DNA from: JAPLGZ01 sp038318235
GTDB taxonomy: Bacteria; Chloroflexota; Anaerolineae; Caldilineales; Caldilineaceae
Assembly (NCBI GenBank): GCA_038318235.1
Contig: JBBQBY010000002.1
Span: 1-50,412 of the forward strand
Direction of reading: 5' to 3'
Length of the DNA: 50,412 bases
A program made the translations under genes and the position numbers. The first letter of the stretch is position 1, and every line of letters begins with the position of its first letter. The notes beneath the pieces are model-generated. The model was not told where the DNA came from, made no database searches, and saw nothing but the letters and a program-made list of their open reading frames with translations. Below, in pieces: positions 7,034 through 16,221 of this stretch.

Positions 7034-9886
7034 ATGTCCTCTGTTTCCCCATCCGCTCCGCTGTCGCCAACCGATCAACAGTTAGAGAACCTGTTGGCTT
7101 GCCCACCCCCAGCCCTCACCGATTGGATCGCGGCGCATCATCCCCAACTTGATTTAGCCTTTCTCCAAGCGCTCAAAGACTGCTACGCTACCACCCATTT
7201 TATTCTGGCCGACCCCAAACTGGCGGACCGCGCCACGTGCTATGGATTAGCCATGGCCGAACAGATGTCAGATGAACCGCTGGCGTTGCCACTGGCACAG
7301 TGGGCGCGTGGTTTGTATGAAATGTTCTACGCTCCAGAAATTGCAATAACCTTATTCCAGCAAGCCCAATTAGCTTATCACATAGCCGACGATAACTTGA
7401 GTGTTGCACGACTTGCCGCAAACTTGGTCGGTGTATTAGCTGAATGCGGTCGCTTTGCCGAAGCAGAAGCTGCCTACGATGAGGCTCATCCAATCTTTTT
7501 AAATCATGCAGATACCCAGCCGTTGTATCTTGTCCGGCTTGAACAAAACTATGGCTGGCTTCTACATAACCAAGGACGCTACAGCGAGGCGTTACAGGTG
7601 CATGAGCGAGCAATCGAGCATGCACACCGTCATCGCCTAAACACGAGTCTAGCAGAACTGCGTGTCAATCGTCATCTAACTTTGGGCATGTTAGGACGCT
7701 TGGCGGAAGTTGTGGCAAATTTGCAGCACGAGCGTACAGACGCAGAGTCCCATCAGCAACTGCTAACAGTAGCACGCATTGATATGAATATAGGTGATTT
7801 GTTTTCGGTGCAAGGGCGACCAGCAGCGGCATTGCACCAGTTACAACAAGCGCAACAAGCGTTTGCTGAGCTTGGCAATGACATGGAAATCGGTTCCATT
7901 GCCCTACGTCAGGCATCACTCTTACGACGTATTGGCGCTCGGCGTGCGGCCATCCGCTGTTATGCCCAGGCACAGGAAATTTTTACACGCGCCAATATGC
8001 TACCGCAAGTTGGTGAAATTCTGGTCAATATGGCGCTCACCCGCCGCCAGGAAGGTGATTATGCGCAAGCATTTACACTGCTTGCGCAAGCCGAGCAACT
8101 CTGGCAAAGTTTACATCATCCCCACTGGCTTGCCATCATTTTAAGTGAACGTATTGCGTTGACTTTAGAGCTGGGCGAGGTTGCCAGCGCCCAGCAATTA
8201 TTGGCAATGTCCTCACCATTAGCCGACAATGCACGCCTCCAAGCCGAGTTTACGCTGTTGCAGGCCGAAACATTGCGGCTGGACAAGCATACAGCGCCAG
8301 AGATTGGGCGCGCCGAAGCAAACTATCAGGCCGCTTATACCTATGCCGCAACGCAGGGCAATCGCTGGCTGCAGCGCCAAGCCTTGAGCGGGTGGGGCAA
8401 ACTTTTGTTAAGCCATGATCCAACGCGCGCCCGTGCGCTATTTGAACAGGCGATCAGCCTTGACGAGACGATCCGCCAGACGCTTACAGTGGAGGAGCTA
8501 AAAGCTGGTTTCCACGCGCAGGCGATGGAGCTTTTTGTGGATTTGATCCGGTTGGCGGTGGGCGAAGCGCAACCCTGGCAGGCGCTCCATTGGAGTTGGC
8601 GCGCCAAGGCCGGCGCCCTGCTTGATCTGCTGGCTGCGGTCTCCGCCGCGGCAACGGTAACGCCCACATCCTATGTAGAAATTGAACAGGTAAGGCAACA
8701 ATTGGCAACTTTGCGCTGGCAACTGGCCGCGGAAAGTGGGTCGCCGCAAACTTGGCAGGAGCAAACCCAGCCAGCGATTACCCGTTTGGAACAACAATTG
8801 TTGGACCTCCGCCGCCAACGCAATGCCGCCACGGCTATGCCCGATGAGGTTTTCCTGATTACCAACCCTGCTGCGGTATTGGCCCAAATGGACGCCGACA
8901 TTTTGCTCGAATTTGTCGGCTGTGGGGATGAGTTGCTGGGCATCTATGCGGACCGGCGCGGTCATTGTGTGAGCGTTTGGTTAGGCGACGTAGAAACGAT
9001 TGCCGATCTCAACGCGCGTTTGCAACTCAGTTTTGAACATGTTGTCCATCGCTCAACCCAGGATCGCGCAACGTACACCCCGGCGTGGCTAGCCGAATGT
9101 CGTCCATTGCTGGCGCAAGGGTATCAACAGTTAATCGCGCCGCTCCTGCACCATGCACCGAGTCCAACCGCCGGTCAAACAATTTTGCTGGCGCCCTGCG
9201 CTCCACTCTTTCTCTTGCCCTTTGCCGCGTTTTGGGACGGTCAACAGTATTGGGGCGAAACGAATGCGCTTGAGCTAATCCCTAGCGGTGCCTTGCTTAC
9301 CCTCCCGCCACCCACATCGCCCACCTACTCGCCGCCATTGATCGTGGCCGCAGCGACCGGCCAGATGACGGCCGTGCGTGACGAAGCCTATGCCGTGGCG
9401 CAAGCGCTGCCGACAAGCATTACCTTTTTGGATACGCCCGTCTTACAGCACCTCAACACGCTACAAGACCCACCCCGTTTCCTGCATCTGGCCGCCCACA
9501 CCCTCTTGCGTGAGGATGCACCGATCTTCTCCGGTTTGCAACTAGCAGGTGAGGTCTTGACCGTCGAAGCCTGTTACGAACTGCCGTTGCGCGGGACCAC
9601 CTTGGTCACTTTGAGTGGTTGCACGACGGCGGGCGGCCAGGAAAACGAAAGCGCGCTGCTCGCCTTTCAAGCGGCGCTGTTCGTGGCCGGCGCACAGCGG
9701 GTGTTGTCCAGTTTATGGCCGGTGGCCGACGATGCCGCGGCAATTTGGATGGCGCATTTCTACGATTTTCTTGCCCAAGGCATGTCGGTTGCGCAGGCTG
9801 TGCAAGCGACCCAACGCCACTTATTGGCCGATCCGCGCTACAGCCACCCGGCCATCTGGGCGGCCTTCGCCTGCGCGCGTCGTTGA
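7034..9886 (+). CDS. TPR-CHAT cysteine protease
   Basis: 950 residues. Residues about 100-480 are a run of TPR-type helical repeats (for example YGWLLHNQGRYSEALQVHERA and ARRAAIRCYAQAQEIF). The C-terminal domain from about 610 is CHAT, a caspase-like fold. The dyad is present: H822 in RFLHLAAH and C863 in LVTLSGCTTAGG, with the typical GAQRVLSSLWPVADDA block after it. CHAT proteins bound to TPRs include the separase-like and type III-E CRISPR-associated proteases, which are switched on by a bound partner and cleave a specific protein. No CRISPR genes are near. The genes immediately upstream encode a sigma-like and an anti-sigma-like protein, so a proteolytic switch on transcription is the attractive hypothesis. 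An AGGAG precedes the ATG. Confidence 0.9.
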   Translation: MSSVSPSAPLSPTDQQLENLLACPPPALTDWIAAHHPQLDLAFLQALKDCYATTHFILADPKLADRATCYGLAMAEQMSDEPLALPLAQWARGLYEMFYAPEIAITLFQQAQLAYHIADDNLSVARLAANLVGVLAECGRFAEAEAAYDEAHPIFLNHADTQPLYLVRLEQNYGWLLHNQGRYSEALQVHERAIEHAHRHRLNTSLAELRVNRHLTLGMLGRLAEVVANLQHERTDAESHQQLLTVARIDMNIGDLFSVQGRPAAALHQLQQAQQAFAELGNDMEIGSIALRQASLLRRIGARRAAIRCYAQAQEIFTRANMLPQVGEILVNMALTRRQEGDYAQAFTLLAQAEQLWQSLHHPHWLAIILSERIALTLELGEVASAQQLLAMSSPLADNARLQAEFTLLQAETLRLDKHTAPEIGRAEANYQAAYTYAATQGNRWLQRQALSGWGKLLLSHDPTRARALFEQAISLDETIRQTLTVEELKAGFHAQAMELFVDLIRLAVGEAQPWQALHWSWRAKAGALLDLLAAVSAAATVTPTSYVEIEQVRQQLATLRWQLAAESGSPQTWQEQTQPAITRLEQQLLDLRRQRNAATAMPDEVFLITNPAAVLAQMDADILLEFVGCGDELLGIYADRRGHCVSVWLGDVETIADLNARLQLSFEHVVHRSTQDRATYTPAWLAECRPLLAQGYQQLIAPLLHHAPSPTAGQTILLAPCAPLFLLPFAAFWDGQQYWGETNALELIPSGALLTLPPPTSPTYSPPLIVAAATGQMTAVRDEAYAVAQALPTSITFLDTPVLQHLNTLQDPPRFLHLAAHTLLREDAPIFSGLQLAGEVLTVEACYELPLRGTTLVTLSGCTTAGGQENESALLAFQAALFVAGAQRVLSSLWPVADDAAAIWMAHFYDFLAQGMSVAQAVQATQRHLLADPRYSHPAIWAAFACARR

Positions 9887-9942
9887 AACGTGAGCCACAC
9901 GAGTTGTAGCAATAGTGATTAAAACCATGCGCTACAGCAGCG

Positions 9943-9979
9943 AAACCCGACGCCGAAAAACACCCTTCACTTGTATTTC
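9943..9979 (+). promoter_or_regulatory. Candidate alternative-sigma promoter, copy 2
   Basis: AAAC at 9943, CGCCGAAAA at 9951-9959, 15 bases, ATTTC at 9975-9979, as at 6231 and 16280. It stands in front of the NHL/clostripain gene; a palindrome (9985-10051) lies between it and the start codon and would be in the 5' leader. Confidence 0.7.
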
Positions 9980-9984
9980 ATCCT

Positions 9985-10051
9985 GTAGGTGCGGTTTGCA
10001 ACCGTACATTGGTCGTTTCATCAAAACGTGCGGTTTGCAAACCGCACCTAC
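9985..10051. repeat. Short hairpin repeat related to the 712/23176 family
   Basis: The left arm gtaggtgcggtttgcaaccg and right arm (10028-10051) are reverse complements apart from one inserted base and one mismatch. The arm start GTAGGTGCG is shared with the 152-bp element at 712 and 23176. It occupies the leader of the clostripain-like gene. Confidence 0.75.
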
Positions 10052-10069
10052 GTTGACAAGGAGATCAGT

Positions 10070-13000
10070 ATGAGCAATAATTTGCTCCGTCGTTGGCTAG
10101 TGCTGCTGACTGGCAGCCTGGCAACCAGCCTTTGTTTGCTTTTATTCGGAGGGGTATCGCTGAGTGCACAAGCAGCGTCGAACCAGGTGACGACCGCGGC
10201 AACAGCCATTTCCTCACCCGGCGGCCAAACAAACGTCGATCCATTACCGGGCGGTTGCATCAATGGCACCCCCGCTGGTGAAGACCCGCCTATCTGCTGC
10301 ATGAGTGGTCTTGTCTTTGTGAACGGGCAACCCGTGAGCGGCGCAGAGGTGAGCATTAGCGATGCGCAAGGGGTTGTCGCCCAGGTGCAGACATATCTGC
10401 ATACCGAAGCAGACACCGCGCCGTACTATCAAGTGGATTTGACTCATTTGACCCGTCCAGTGACGGTGAGCCAGGAGATTACGATCGTTGCGCGTTATAG
10501 TGGGTTAGAAAGCCAATCGCTTCACCATACCGTGCGCCGAGGAGGCCAGGCGCTAAATCTGGTCATTTACCAACCAGGCGCATTGGCCGCCGCCGGCGGG
10601 ACGAAAGGTCAGGCACCACTGGGCCGCCTGAACCGCCCGTCCGCTGTAGCGACCGACAGCCAGGGCAATGTCTACGTAAGCGATTTCTACAATGCGCGCG
10701 TCCAGAAATTTTCAGCAGATGGCACAGTATTAAGCGCCTGGGGTCAACAGGGTACGTTACCGCAGCAGTTTGGCGCGCTGGCGAATGGCATTGCCGTAGA
10801 CCAGTACAATAACTTTGTCTATATCGCCGATCGGACCAATGGACGGATTGCCCGGTACACGACGGCGGGCGATCTGCTCGGCACATGGGGCCCGCCGTCG
10901 GCACGCCCTAGCGCCTTTTCCAATTCCGCGCTAGGCGGCATCGTTGTCGATGCTAACGGTACTGTCTATGTTGCCGCACTGAACAACGGGCTTTACCGCT
11001 TTCTGCTCAACCGTGATTGGCAGCCCTGGTCACTGGATGTTCGGGCGAACTGGCCCAACGCGTCACAACTTGCCGTATCTCCAGACGGACACGTCTATGG
11101 CACGAATGGGGATCTGAAAGGCATTTTCCGCTTTGATGAAGGCGGGGCCATTTCCCTCACGCTGCAACTGAATAATTTGCCAGTCTACGCGCCTAGCGGC
11201 ATCGCCTTTGATGCAACGGGCAAGCTGTATGTGATGTTTTATCAGCAAGGCACCGGTGCGCCATACCTGCTCAAATTCATGGTGCAAGGCAACACGTTAC
11301 TACAAGATGCAACCTGGCAATGGCAGCCGCCGGCATCGCTTGGTCATGCCGGTGGCATCACCATTCATAGCAATGACCTCTACGTGGCTGGCGACCTTGA
11401 CAATTATGTGTATCACTTCCATCTGGACGGCAGCTACGTGGGTAAACTTGGCACGGATGCGCCCAATCCAGGTCAAATTATTAAACCGCTGAGTGTTGCC
11501 ACCTCGCCGGCGGATAGCGCGCCTTTTGTGGCGGACTTCGACTCATGGCGAATTTTACAACTTGGGATCATGACTGATACGGTAGCGGCCAGTTGGGATT
11601 CAGCGGCATTGGTTCTAACCGAAACCAAGCCAGCTTTGCTGCCCCATGGCTTGGCGTTTGATCATACCGGCCAATTCTTGTACATGGTGGATAAGTATCA
11701 AACTTTGACGCGCTTTAAGCGTGATGCCCAAGGTCTGCATTTTGACGGGATGTGGGGTGGCCCCGATCAATTCGCCGATCCATACGCCGTGGCGCTTGAC
11801 CAAAACGACAATATCTTCGTGGCTGATCAGACGAACAACCGGGTCAAAATTGTCAGGATTACCAATAACGTCATGCAGACTGTGACGGTGTTTAGCAACG
11901 TCACAGCGACGGATACGTTGAAATTGCCCCAATCCATCGCCGTGGATGACCGCGATCCGCAGGCAGTGACGGGCTATGTGGTGGATGCCCATGACTGTAA
12001 TAAAACGGGTGTGCAACGGCTCTTCAAATTCACGTTTGCCAACGGCGCCATTCAAAATGTCACGCCGTGGGGGGCCAATGGGTGGGGCGACCTAACCTTG
12101 CCGCAGATTTGCCCCATGGCGGTGGATGTGGACGCCGCTGGTAATTTGTACATGCTCGATCACGGGTATGTCATTCGCAAATTCGACTCGGCGGGCCACT
12201 TGTCGCCGACCGCGGGTTTTGTCGGCAGCCAAGGCGCTGGACCGGATCAAATTGACGGAGGGAGCGATCTAGCCGTCGCCAAAGATGGGACAGTCTATGT
12301 CACCGACCCAAGCAACCTGCGCGTCCAACGGTTCCAACCGATCACCATCGGTGACCCAGTAGCCTCGATTGTGCAGGTCAGTACCGATACTGTATCCGCC
12401 GGTGAACCATTCATTGTGGTGGCGGCGGGCCAAACCGGCGCCGATCAGCGGAAGATTACCGACTATGAATGGAGCACCGACGACGGTTTCAAGCTACCGC
12501 TGACGGCTGACCCCATTGTCACCATCCAAACAGCGCTGACCCCTACGGTTGAACAGTTGGGGCCAGGCGCACACCGCTTGCAACTGCGCGTGAAGGATGA
12601 TCAAGACGCCTGGTCGGCTTCGACCAGCATCACGCTCCATGTGCGCGCCGTCCCGTCCAAAGCGTTGAGTGGGTGTCCCGCCGGGCAGTCTTGGACTTTT
12701 CTGCTCTATTTGGATGCGGACAATACCAATGATGGCGTCCAGCTGGCAAGTGCGTATGACCGGAGCATCGCCCGCCTGGCCGGTTCGCTCAAGTCCTGCG
12801 TGCAATTGGCAATTCAGCGTGACAATCCGCCCGGCACTGGTAAACTAGGCACTGAACGCTGGTTGAGCGTAGCCGGGCAACCCCTCACCCGGCAGAATCA
12901 GAATATACCCGAGGCGCAGATGAACAGCCCCATCACGCTCACCGACTTTATCGTTTGGGGACAAAAAATGGCGCCCGCGGATCACTATTATCTGGCGATT

Positions 13001-14008
13001 GCCGACCATGGGGATGGCGCGCGCGGCATCGCTTGGGACTACACCAGCGATCCGACGGGTCATGCCTATTTGACGCCAGCCGAATTGCGCGCCGCGCTAG
13101 CCGATCCACGCCTGTCACCGATTGACATTTTGCATTTGGACGCGTGCAGCATGGGCCTGTTTGATGTCGCCTATGAATTGCGCGACCGCGTGAACTATGT
13201 GATTGCTTCGCAATTCTTGGGGTGGAATTTCTTTCTCTACGATGAATATGCCCAGTTAGCACCGGCCACGCCCGCCCAACTAGCCAAAGGGATCGTCAGC
13301 CGCTATGCCGCCCACGCCGAGCAGGATCAGTTGCCCTACACGCTGGCGGCTTGGGATCTCACCCGCATTGAACCACTGCAGAACGGCTTAAGTGGACTCG
13401 CCAAGCTGCTGTATAGTCACCTTGCTGATAACAGTGACCTGGTGCGCCGACAAGCGTTGCTGGCCGTACGCAACGCCAGCCAAACCTTTGACAGCAATCG
13501 CGATTCAATTAATACCCCAGCAGATGCCTATGTGGACCTGCTGGACTGGGTGACGCACCTGCGCGACGCCAATATCAATGCTACGATTACGCTGAGCGCG
13601 ACCAGCATTATCGACGAGTTGCAGCGCCCCGACGGCGTGATCCTGGCGCAAAGCGCTTCGCGTACACCGTTGCCATTAGACCTGGCGCACGGGGCGTTGA
13701 TCACCGTAACGCACGCCAATGGCATGTCGATTTATTATCCAGCCGAAGGGGATTTCCGCGTGCCAACCGTGAACACCGCAGTGGCGGCATCTTCCGGCTA
13801 CACCTACACCCAAGTTTATGCTGATTATGTAGACAACAAGGTCTTTGACTTTACCCAAACCACGCGTTGGGACGAATTCCTGACTGCAGCGTATGGCGCG
13901 CCAGCTGCGGGTGCGCCGGTGGAACCGCCGGGATTGCCCGCGGCCCCGCTGGTTGAGCCGCAACAGGCTACAGGCGAACAGGTATACCTGCCATTGATCA
14001 GTCGCTGA
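10070..14008 (+). CDS. Secreted NHL-repeat protein with clostripain (C11) peptidase domain
   Basis: 1312 residues from ATG 10070 (AAGGAG six bases upstream; the open frame runs back to 9989 but without a site). Residues 1-40 are a signal peptide (basic start, LVLLTGSLATSLCLLLFGG, AQA cleavage region). Next comes a beta domain (about 80-160), then NHL/beta-propeller repeats (about 175-780; ATDSQGNVYVSDFYNARVQKF type), a PKD-like segment, and a clostripain-type peptidase from about 880. The peptidase shows FLLYLDADNTND, H980 in IADHGDG and C1026 in LDACSMG, the His-Cys dyad of clan CD. The protein ends VYLPLISR, the short L-P tail seen on other secreted proteins here. It is preceded by the same promoter-like motif as the anti-sigma/CHAT genes. 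Target unknown. Confidence 0.88.
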   Translation: MSNNLLRRWLVLLTGSLATSLCLLLFGGVSLSAQAASNQVTTAATAISSPGGQTNVDPLPGGCINGTPAGEDPPICCMSGLVFVNGQPVSGAEVSISDAQGVVAQVQTYLHTEADTAPYYQVDLTHLTRPVTVSQEITIVARYSGLESQSLHHTVRRGGQALNLVIYQPGALAAAGGTKGQAPLGRLNRPSAVATDSQGNVYVSDFYNARVQKFSADGTVLSAWGQQGTLPQQFGALANGIAVDQYNNFVYIADRTNGRIARYTTAGDLLGTWGPPSARPSAFSNSALGGIVVDANGTVYVAALNNGLYRFLLNRDWQPWSLDVRANWPNASQLAVSPDGHVYGTNGDLKGIFRFDEGGAISLTLQLNNLPVYAPSGIAFDATGKLYVMFYQQGTGAPYLLKFMVQGNTLLQDATWQWQPPASLGHAGGITIHSNDLYVAGDLDNYVYHFHLDGSYVGKLGTDAPNPGQIIKPLSVATSPADSAPFVADFDSWRILQLGIMTDTVAASWDSAALVLTETKPALLPHGLAFDHTGQFLYMVDKYQTLTRFKRDAQGLHFDGMWGGPDQFADPYAVALDQNDNIFVADQTNNRVKIVRITNNVMQTVTVFSNVTATDTLKLPQSIAVDDRDPQAVTGYVVDAHDCNKTGVQRLFKFTFANGAIQNVTPWGANGWGDLTLPQICPMAVDVDAAGNLYMLDHGYVIRKFDSAGHLSPTAGFVGSQGAGPDQIDGGSDLAVAKDGTVYVTDPSNLRVQRFQPITIGDPVASIVQVSTDTVSAGEPFIVVAAGQTGADQRKITDYEWSTDDGFKLPLTADPIVTIQTALTPTVEQLGPGAHRLQLRVKDDQDAWSASTSITLHVRAVPSKALSGCPAGQSWTFLLYLDADNTNDGVQLASAYDRSIARLAGSLKSCVQLAIQRDNPPGTGKLGTERWLSVAGQPLTRQNQNIPEAQMNSPITLTDFIVWGQKMAPADHYYLAIADHGDGARGIAWDYTSDPTGHAYLTPAELRAALADPRLSPIDILHLDACSMGLFDVAYELRDRVNYVIASQFLGWNFFLYDEYAQLAPATPAQLAKGIVSRYAAHAEQDQLPYTLAAWDLTRIEPLQNGLSGLAKLLYSHLADNSDLVRRQALLAVRNASQTFDSNRDSINTPADAYVDLLDWVTHLRDANINATITLSATSIIDELQRPDGVILAQSASRTPLPLDLAHGALITVTHANGMSIYYPAEGDFRVPTVNTAVAASSGYTYTQVYADYVDNKVFDFTQTTRWDEFLTAAYGAPAAGAPVEPPGLPAAPLVEPQQATGEQVYLPLISR

Positions 14009-14028
14009 TCAATCAATTGATTATTGCC

Positions 14029-14062
14029 AGGCCATACCCGATAAACGGGTATGGCCTTTTTT
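14029..14062 (+). terminator. Intrinsic terminator of the clostripain-like gene
   Basis: AGGCCATACCCG / CGGGTATGGCCT, a perfect 12-bp stem with a 5-base loop, followed by six T, 20 bases after the stop codon. Confidence 0.9.
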
Positions 14063-14082
14063 CATTGGGCGTCCGTCTGGGG

Positions 14083-15144
14083 TCACTTTTTTTGCGTACG
14101 GAGATAAGCTTCAATCTGCGCGACCAAGGCAACGAGTTCTTCTGGGCTGAGGCCGACCAAGCGTTCTTCAGACGAAGCACTAGCGAGCAATTGCTGGCGT
14201 TCTTCAGGCGAGACACTGGCCAGCAATTGCTTTCGTTCTTCAGGTGAAGCGCTGGCCAGCAATTGCTGGCGTTCTTCAGGTGAAGCGCTGGCCAGCAATT
14301 GCTTTCGTTCTTCAGGTGAGGCACTGGCGAGCATTTGCTTTCGTTCTTCAGGTGAAGCGCTGGCGAGCATTTGCTCCCGTTCTTCGGGTGATACACTGGC
14401 GAATACCAGTTGACGCATCTGATCCCCTAATTGCAGCACAAGTTCAGGTGTCAATTCTTCGATCATTTTACCTCCACTAACAGCCAATCCTGCCTCTAAA
14501 CCCACGATATAACGCCAAACCAGCTGCGGCAACCGTTGGCGACGCTGGGGCGTGAAGAGCGCCAACGCCGCCTGTTGCACCCGTTGGCGGGTGGCAAAGA
14601 GCTTGACAAAGGCATTATGCGGCTCGTTGCCTAACTCATTCAAGACAAGCAGCGGCAGCAAGCGCAAGAGTGGCAGCTGACTCCGATAGACCCCTGGTTG
14701 TTCGGCCACCATATAGCCAAACTCGTTGAGGGTCGCACGTTGCGGTGTCTGCCCGCTCACCACAAAGGTCTCGACGGCTTCACGCGCCAGCCGTTGCCCC
14801 TGGCGATAGAAGTAATCATACCCAAGCGCCTGCTGAAAAACCTGTTCACCGACCGTTTCGCGGTATTTGAATTCAAGCAGGATATGGTGCGCCACGCTAG
14901 TGCGCACCCCGTCGGGCAGATAGTTCGCCTGCTCCGAGGTCCAGCGCGCCCCTGTGCGCCGCAACAGCAGAATGTCTGCCTTGGGTGGCTCGCTCATCAC
15001 CGGCACTTCGGTCAGCACCGTAATCCCCACCGGCGTCAGCAATAATTCCAACAACTTCCCCAACAACTGATGCCAGTGTGTCCGCCCACCGCCGCGGGGT
15101 TGACCGCTCGCGGTTTCATCTGCTGCCCGTTGCTCGTCGCTCAT
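14083..15144 (-). CDS. Rpn/PD-(D/E)XK-like protein with 12-residue tandem repeats
   Basis: 353 residues, start ATG 15144, fixed by a consensus promoter whose start point falls on that codon. Residues 40-110 contain KADILLLRR and ILLEFKYRE, the Asp...Glu-x-Lys pattern of PD-(D/E)XK nucleases and of the Rpn/PDDEXK transposase-like family (HHILLEFKY, then LGYDYFYRQGQ). The middle is helical. From about residue 255 there are seven copies of a 12-residue unit, LASASPEERKQL, encoded by 36-bp direct repeats. Such repeats in Rpn-type proteins vary in number between strains. The gene stands alone, convergent with the clostripain gene. The DNA-cleavage role is inferred from motifs. Confidence 0.75.
   Translation of the reverse strand: MSDEQRAADETASGQPRGGGRTHWHQLLGKLLELLLTPVGITVLTEVPVMSEPPKADILLLRRTGARWTSEQANYLPDGVRTSVAHHILLEFKYRETVGEQVFQQALGYDYFYRQGQRLAREAVETFVVSGQTPQRATLNEFGYMVAEQPGVYRSQLPLLRLLPLLVLNELGNEPHNAFVKLFATRQRVQQAALALFTPQRRQRLPQLVWRYIVGLEAGLAVSGGKMIEELTPELVLQLGDQMRQLVFASVSPEEREQMLASASPEERKQMLASASPEERKQLLASASPEERQQLLASASPEERKQLLASVSPEERQQLLASASSEERLVGLSPEELVALVAQIEAYLRTQKK
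14163..14402 (-). repeat. 36-bp tandem repeat inside the Rpn-like gene
   Basis: The block gttcttca recurs at 14163, 14199, 14235, 14271, 14307, 14343 and 14379, exactly 36 bases apart, encoding about seven 12-residue units. Copies differ at a few positions (Lys/Gln, Met/Leu, Ala/Val). Spacer-free and in frame, so it is a coding repeat and not a CRISPR array. Confidence 0.95.
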
Positions 15145-15150
15145 ACCGGC

Positions 15151-15179
15151 AGTATAGCAAGGAAGGCGCGGGCTGTCAA
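15151..15179 (-). promoter_or_regulatory. Consensus promoter giving a leaderless mRNA
   Basis: On the minus strand TTGACA, 17 bases, TATACT, with TGC just before the -10. Only six bases separate the -10 from the ATG at 15144, so transcription should begin on or next to the start codon. No Shine-Dalgarno is present or needed. Confidence 0.8.
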
Positions 15180-15317
15180 TGTACCGGCAAACTAGGGGCA
15201 TCGCAAAAGTCGAAGGTCGCCAACAGGCCCGGCATGACCCGCACCACCTGATGCGCTGGGTACAGCGATCGGTACGCGGCTACCTAACGTGCCGGGCATG
15301 GGATGGACGCCTATGCC

Positions 15318-15394
15318 CGTGACCGGCACTTTCCATAGCCGCGTGGCAGCTAGACTGAATTACCGCTCGCTTTAAGCGTGAAGTGCCGGTCACG
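15318..15394. repeat. Inverted repeat with 14-bp perfect arms
   Basis: CGTGACCGGCACTT at 15318-15331 and AAGTGCCGGTCACG at 15381-15394, separated by 49 bases. Further partial complementarity (gcccggca / tgccgggc) lies at about 15223-15300. The rest of 15180-15380 shows no coding signal. Confidence 0.7.
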
Positions 15395-15471
15395 TTTTTG
15401 CCGGACTCATCAGCCTGTTGTTGACGGGGGATGATGACTACAAGATATTTCTGCCATTGGTAAAGCGGTAG
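15382..15471 (+). pseudogene. Orphan C-terminal tail of a secreted protein
   Basis: A 29-codon open stretch ending ISLLLTGDDDYKIFLPLVKR-stop. It has no start and no upstream domain. Its last 66 bases match those at 18137-18202 at 49 of 66 positions, where the tail reads ISLLLTDDDDNQVFLPLVVR-stop. Both end in the same L-P tail as the intact secreted proteins at 10070 and 16442. Read as the 3' remnant of a lost secreted-protein gene, still followed by a terminator. Confidence 0.6.
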
Positions 15472-15489
15472 ATAAACAAGAACGATAGA

Positions 15490-15529
15490 AAAACGTCTGA
15501 CAGATCATGGAAAATCTGTCAGACGTTTT
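15490..15529. terminator. Strong hairpin terminator
   Basis: AAAACGTCTGACAGAT / ATCTGTCAGACGTTTT, a perfect 16-bp stem with 8-base loop. A-run on the left and T-run on the right make it usable from both strands, for the remnant upstream and for the minus-strand DUF2442 gene. Confidence 0.85.
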
Positions 15530-15609
15530 GTTGCATAAACATCTGCCCCTTAGTCACGAGCCAACTGTCTCCTCCTATTTATTGAATCATACCCCGTGTT
15601 TACCGTTCC

Positions 15610-15909
15610 TTAAGCTGCCGTAGTCAGACCCTCGGGCGTCCAATCACTGAACGTTTTTGCTTGATTTGGGTGCATCGTCTCCAGATAGAGCACAATCGGG
15701 TCCAGGTCCACCCCATTCGGCCAAACAACGGTTTCACCGTCCACGCGCACTTGGGCGAAGAAAGCCACATCATTAAATGGGGCAAAGACGCCGGAACGCC
15801 CAGTCACTCTAGGACGCATGTCGATCTCGCCGGCTTCGCCATTGGTGAAGGTGAGGCGAAGCCGGTAATCACTAAGATAGTCAACTTTCGCAATTCTTGG
15901 AAATGTCAT
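15610..15909 (-). CDS. DUF2442 domain protein
   Basis: 99 residues from ATG 15909. The sequence IAKVDYLSDYRLRLTFTNGEAGEIDM, then FAPFNDVAFFAQVRVDGETVVWPNGVDLDPIVLY is the full DUF2442 domain, ending soon after as expected. The start is fixed by the TAATG overlap with the stop of the upstream DUF4160 gene; the longer frame to 15999 only reads into that gene. DUF4160-DUF2442 pairs are frequent in genomes and behave like toxin-antitoxin candidates, with DUF2442 as the NADH-fold or DNA-binding partner. That role is inference. Confidence 0.9.
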   Translation of the reverse strand: MTFPRIAKVDYLSDYRLRLTFTNGEAGEIDMRPRVTGRSGVFAPFNDVAFFAQVRVDGETVVWPNGVDLDPIVLYLETMHPNQAKTFSDWTPEGLTTAA

Positions 15910-16169
15910 TATTCTAATCCTTCTATGCGCTCGATTGTCTGCTCCTTGCGCGCACTTTCCCAATTGGTCAGTAAACTGTGCTGATGCAAGCCCGCCCATT
16001 CTTTGACAAGTCGCCAGGCGTTTTTTGAGAGCTTGCCCTCGATGATGCGCACTGGATTAATTGAGACAAGTGCCGTCTGGCTGCCATATTCCGCATGAAA
16101 GTGAGGTGGATTGTGTTCGTCATAATACATCTTGATCACGATGCCGAAAAACCGGCTGACTTCTGGCAT
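15909..16169 (-). CDS. DUF4160 domain protein
   Basis: 86 residues. MPEVSRFFGIVIKMYYDEHNPPHFHAEYG is the hallmark N-terminus of DUF4160, with the conserved Asp-Glu-His-x-Pro-Pro-His-x-His cluster that could bind metal. The stop overlaps the start of the DUF2442 gene by one base (TAATG), so translation is probably coupled. A possible extended -10 lies at 16222-16230. Candidate toxin or regulator of a two-gene unit; not demonstrated. Confidence 0.92.
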   Translation of the reverse strand: MPEVSRFFGIVIKMYYDEHNPPHFHAEYGSQTALVSINPVRIIEGKLSKNAWRLVKEWAGLHQHSLLTNWESARKEQTIERIEGLE

Positions 16170-16221
16170 AGCATCCTTTCTGCTTATGATACGGCTTATG
16201 ATATTTTCACGCTATGACAAA

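Noticed and set aside
5458..9886. Type III-E CRISPR (Craspase) locus
   Set aside because: TPR-CHAT is present but there is no gRAMP/Cas7-11, Cas1 or repeat array in the window; only the logic of sigma plus CHAT is similar.
14163..14402. Regular 36-bp repeats resembling a CRISPR array
   Set aside because: No spacers; units are contiguous, in frame with the Rpn-like protein and encode a 12-residue repeat.
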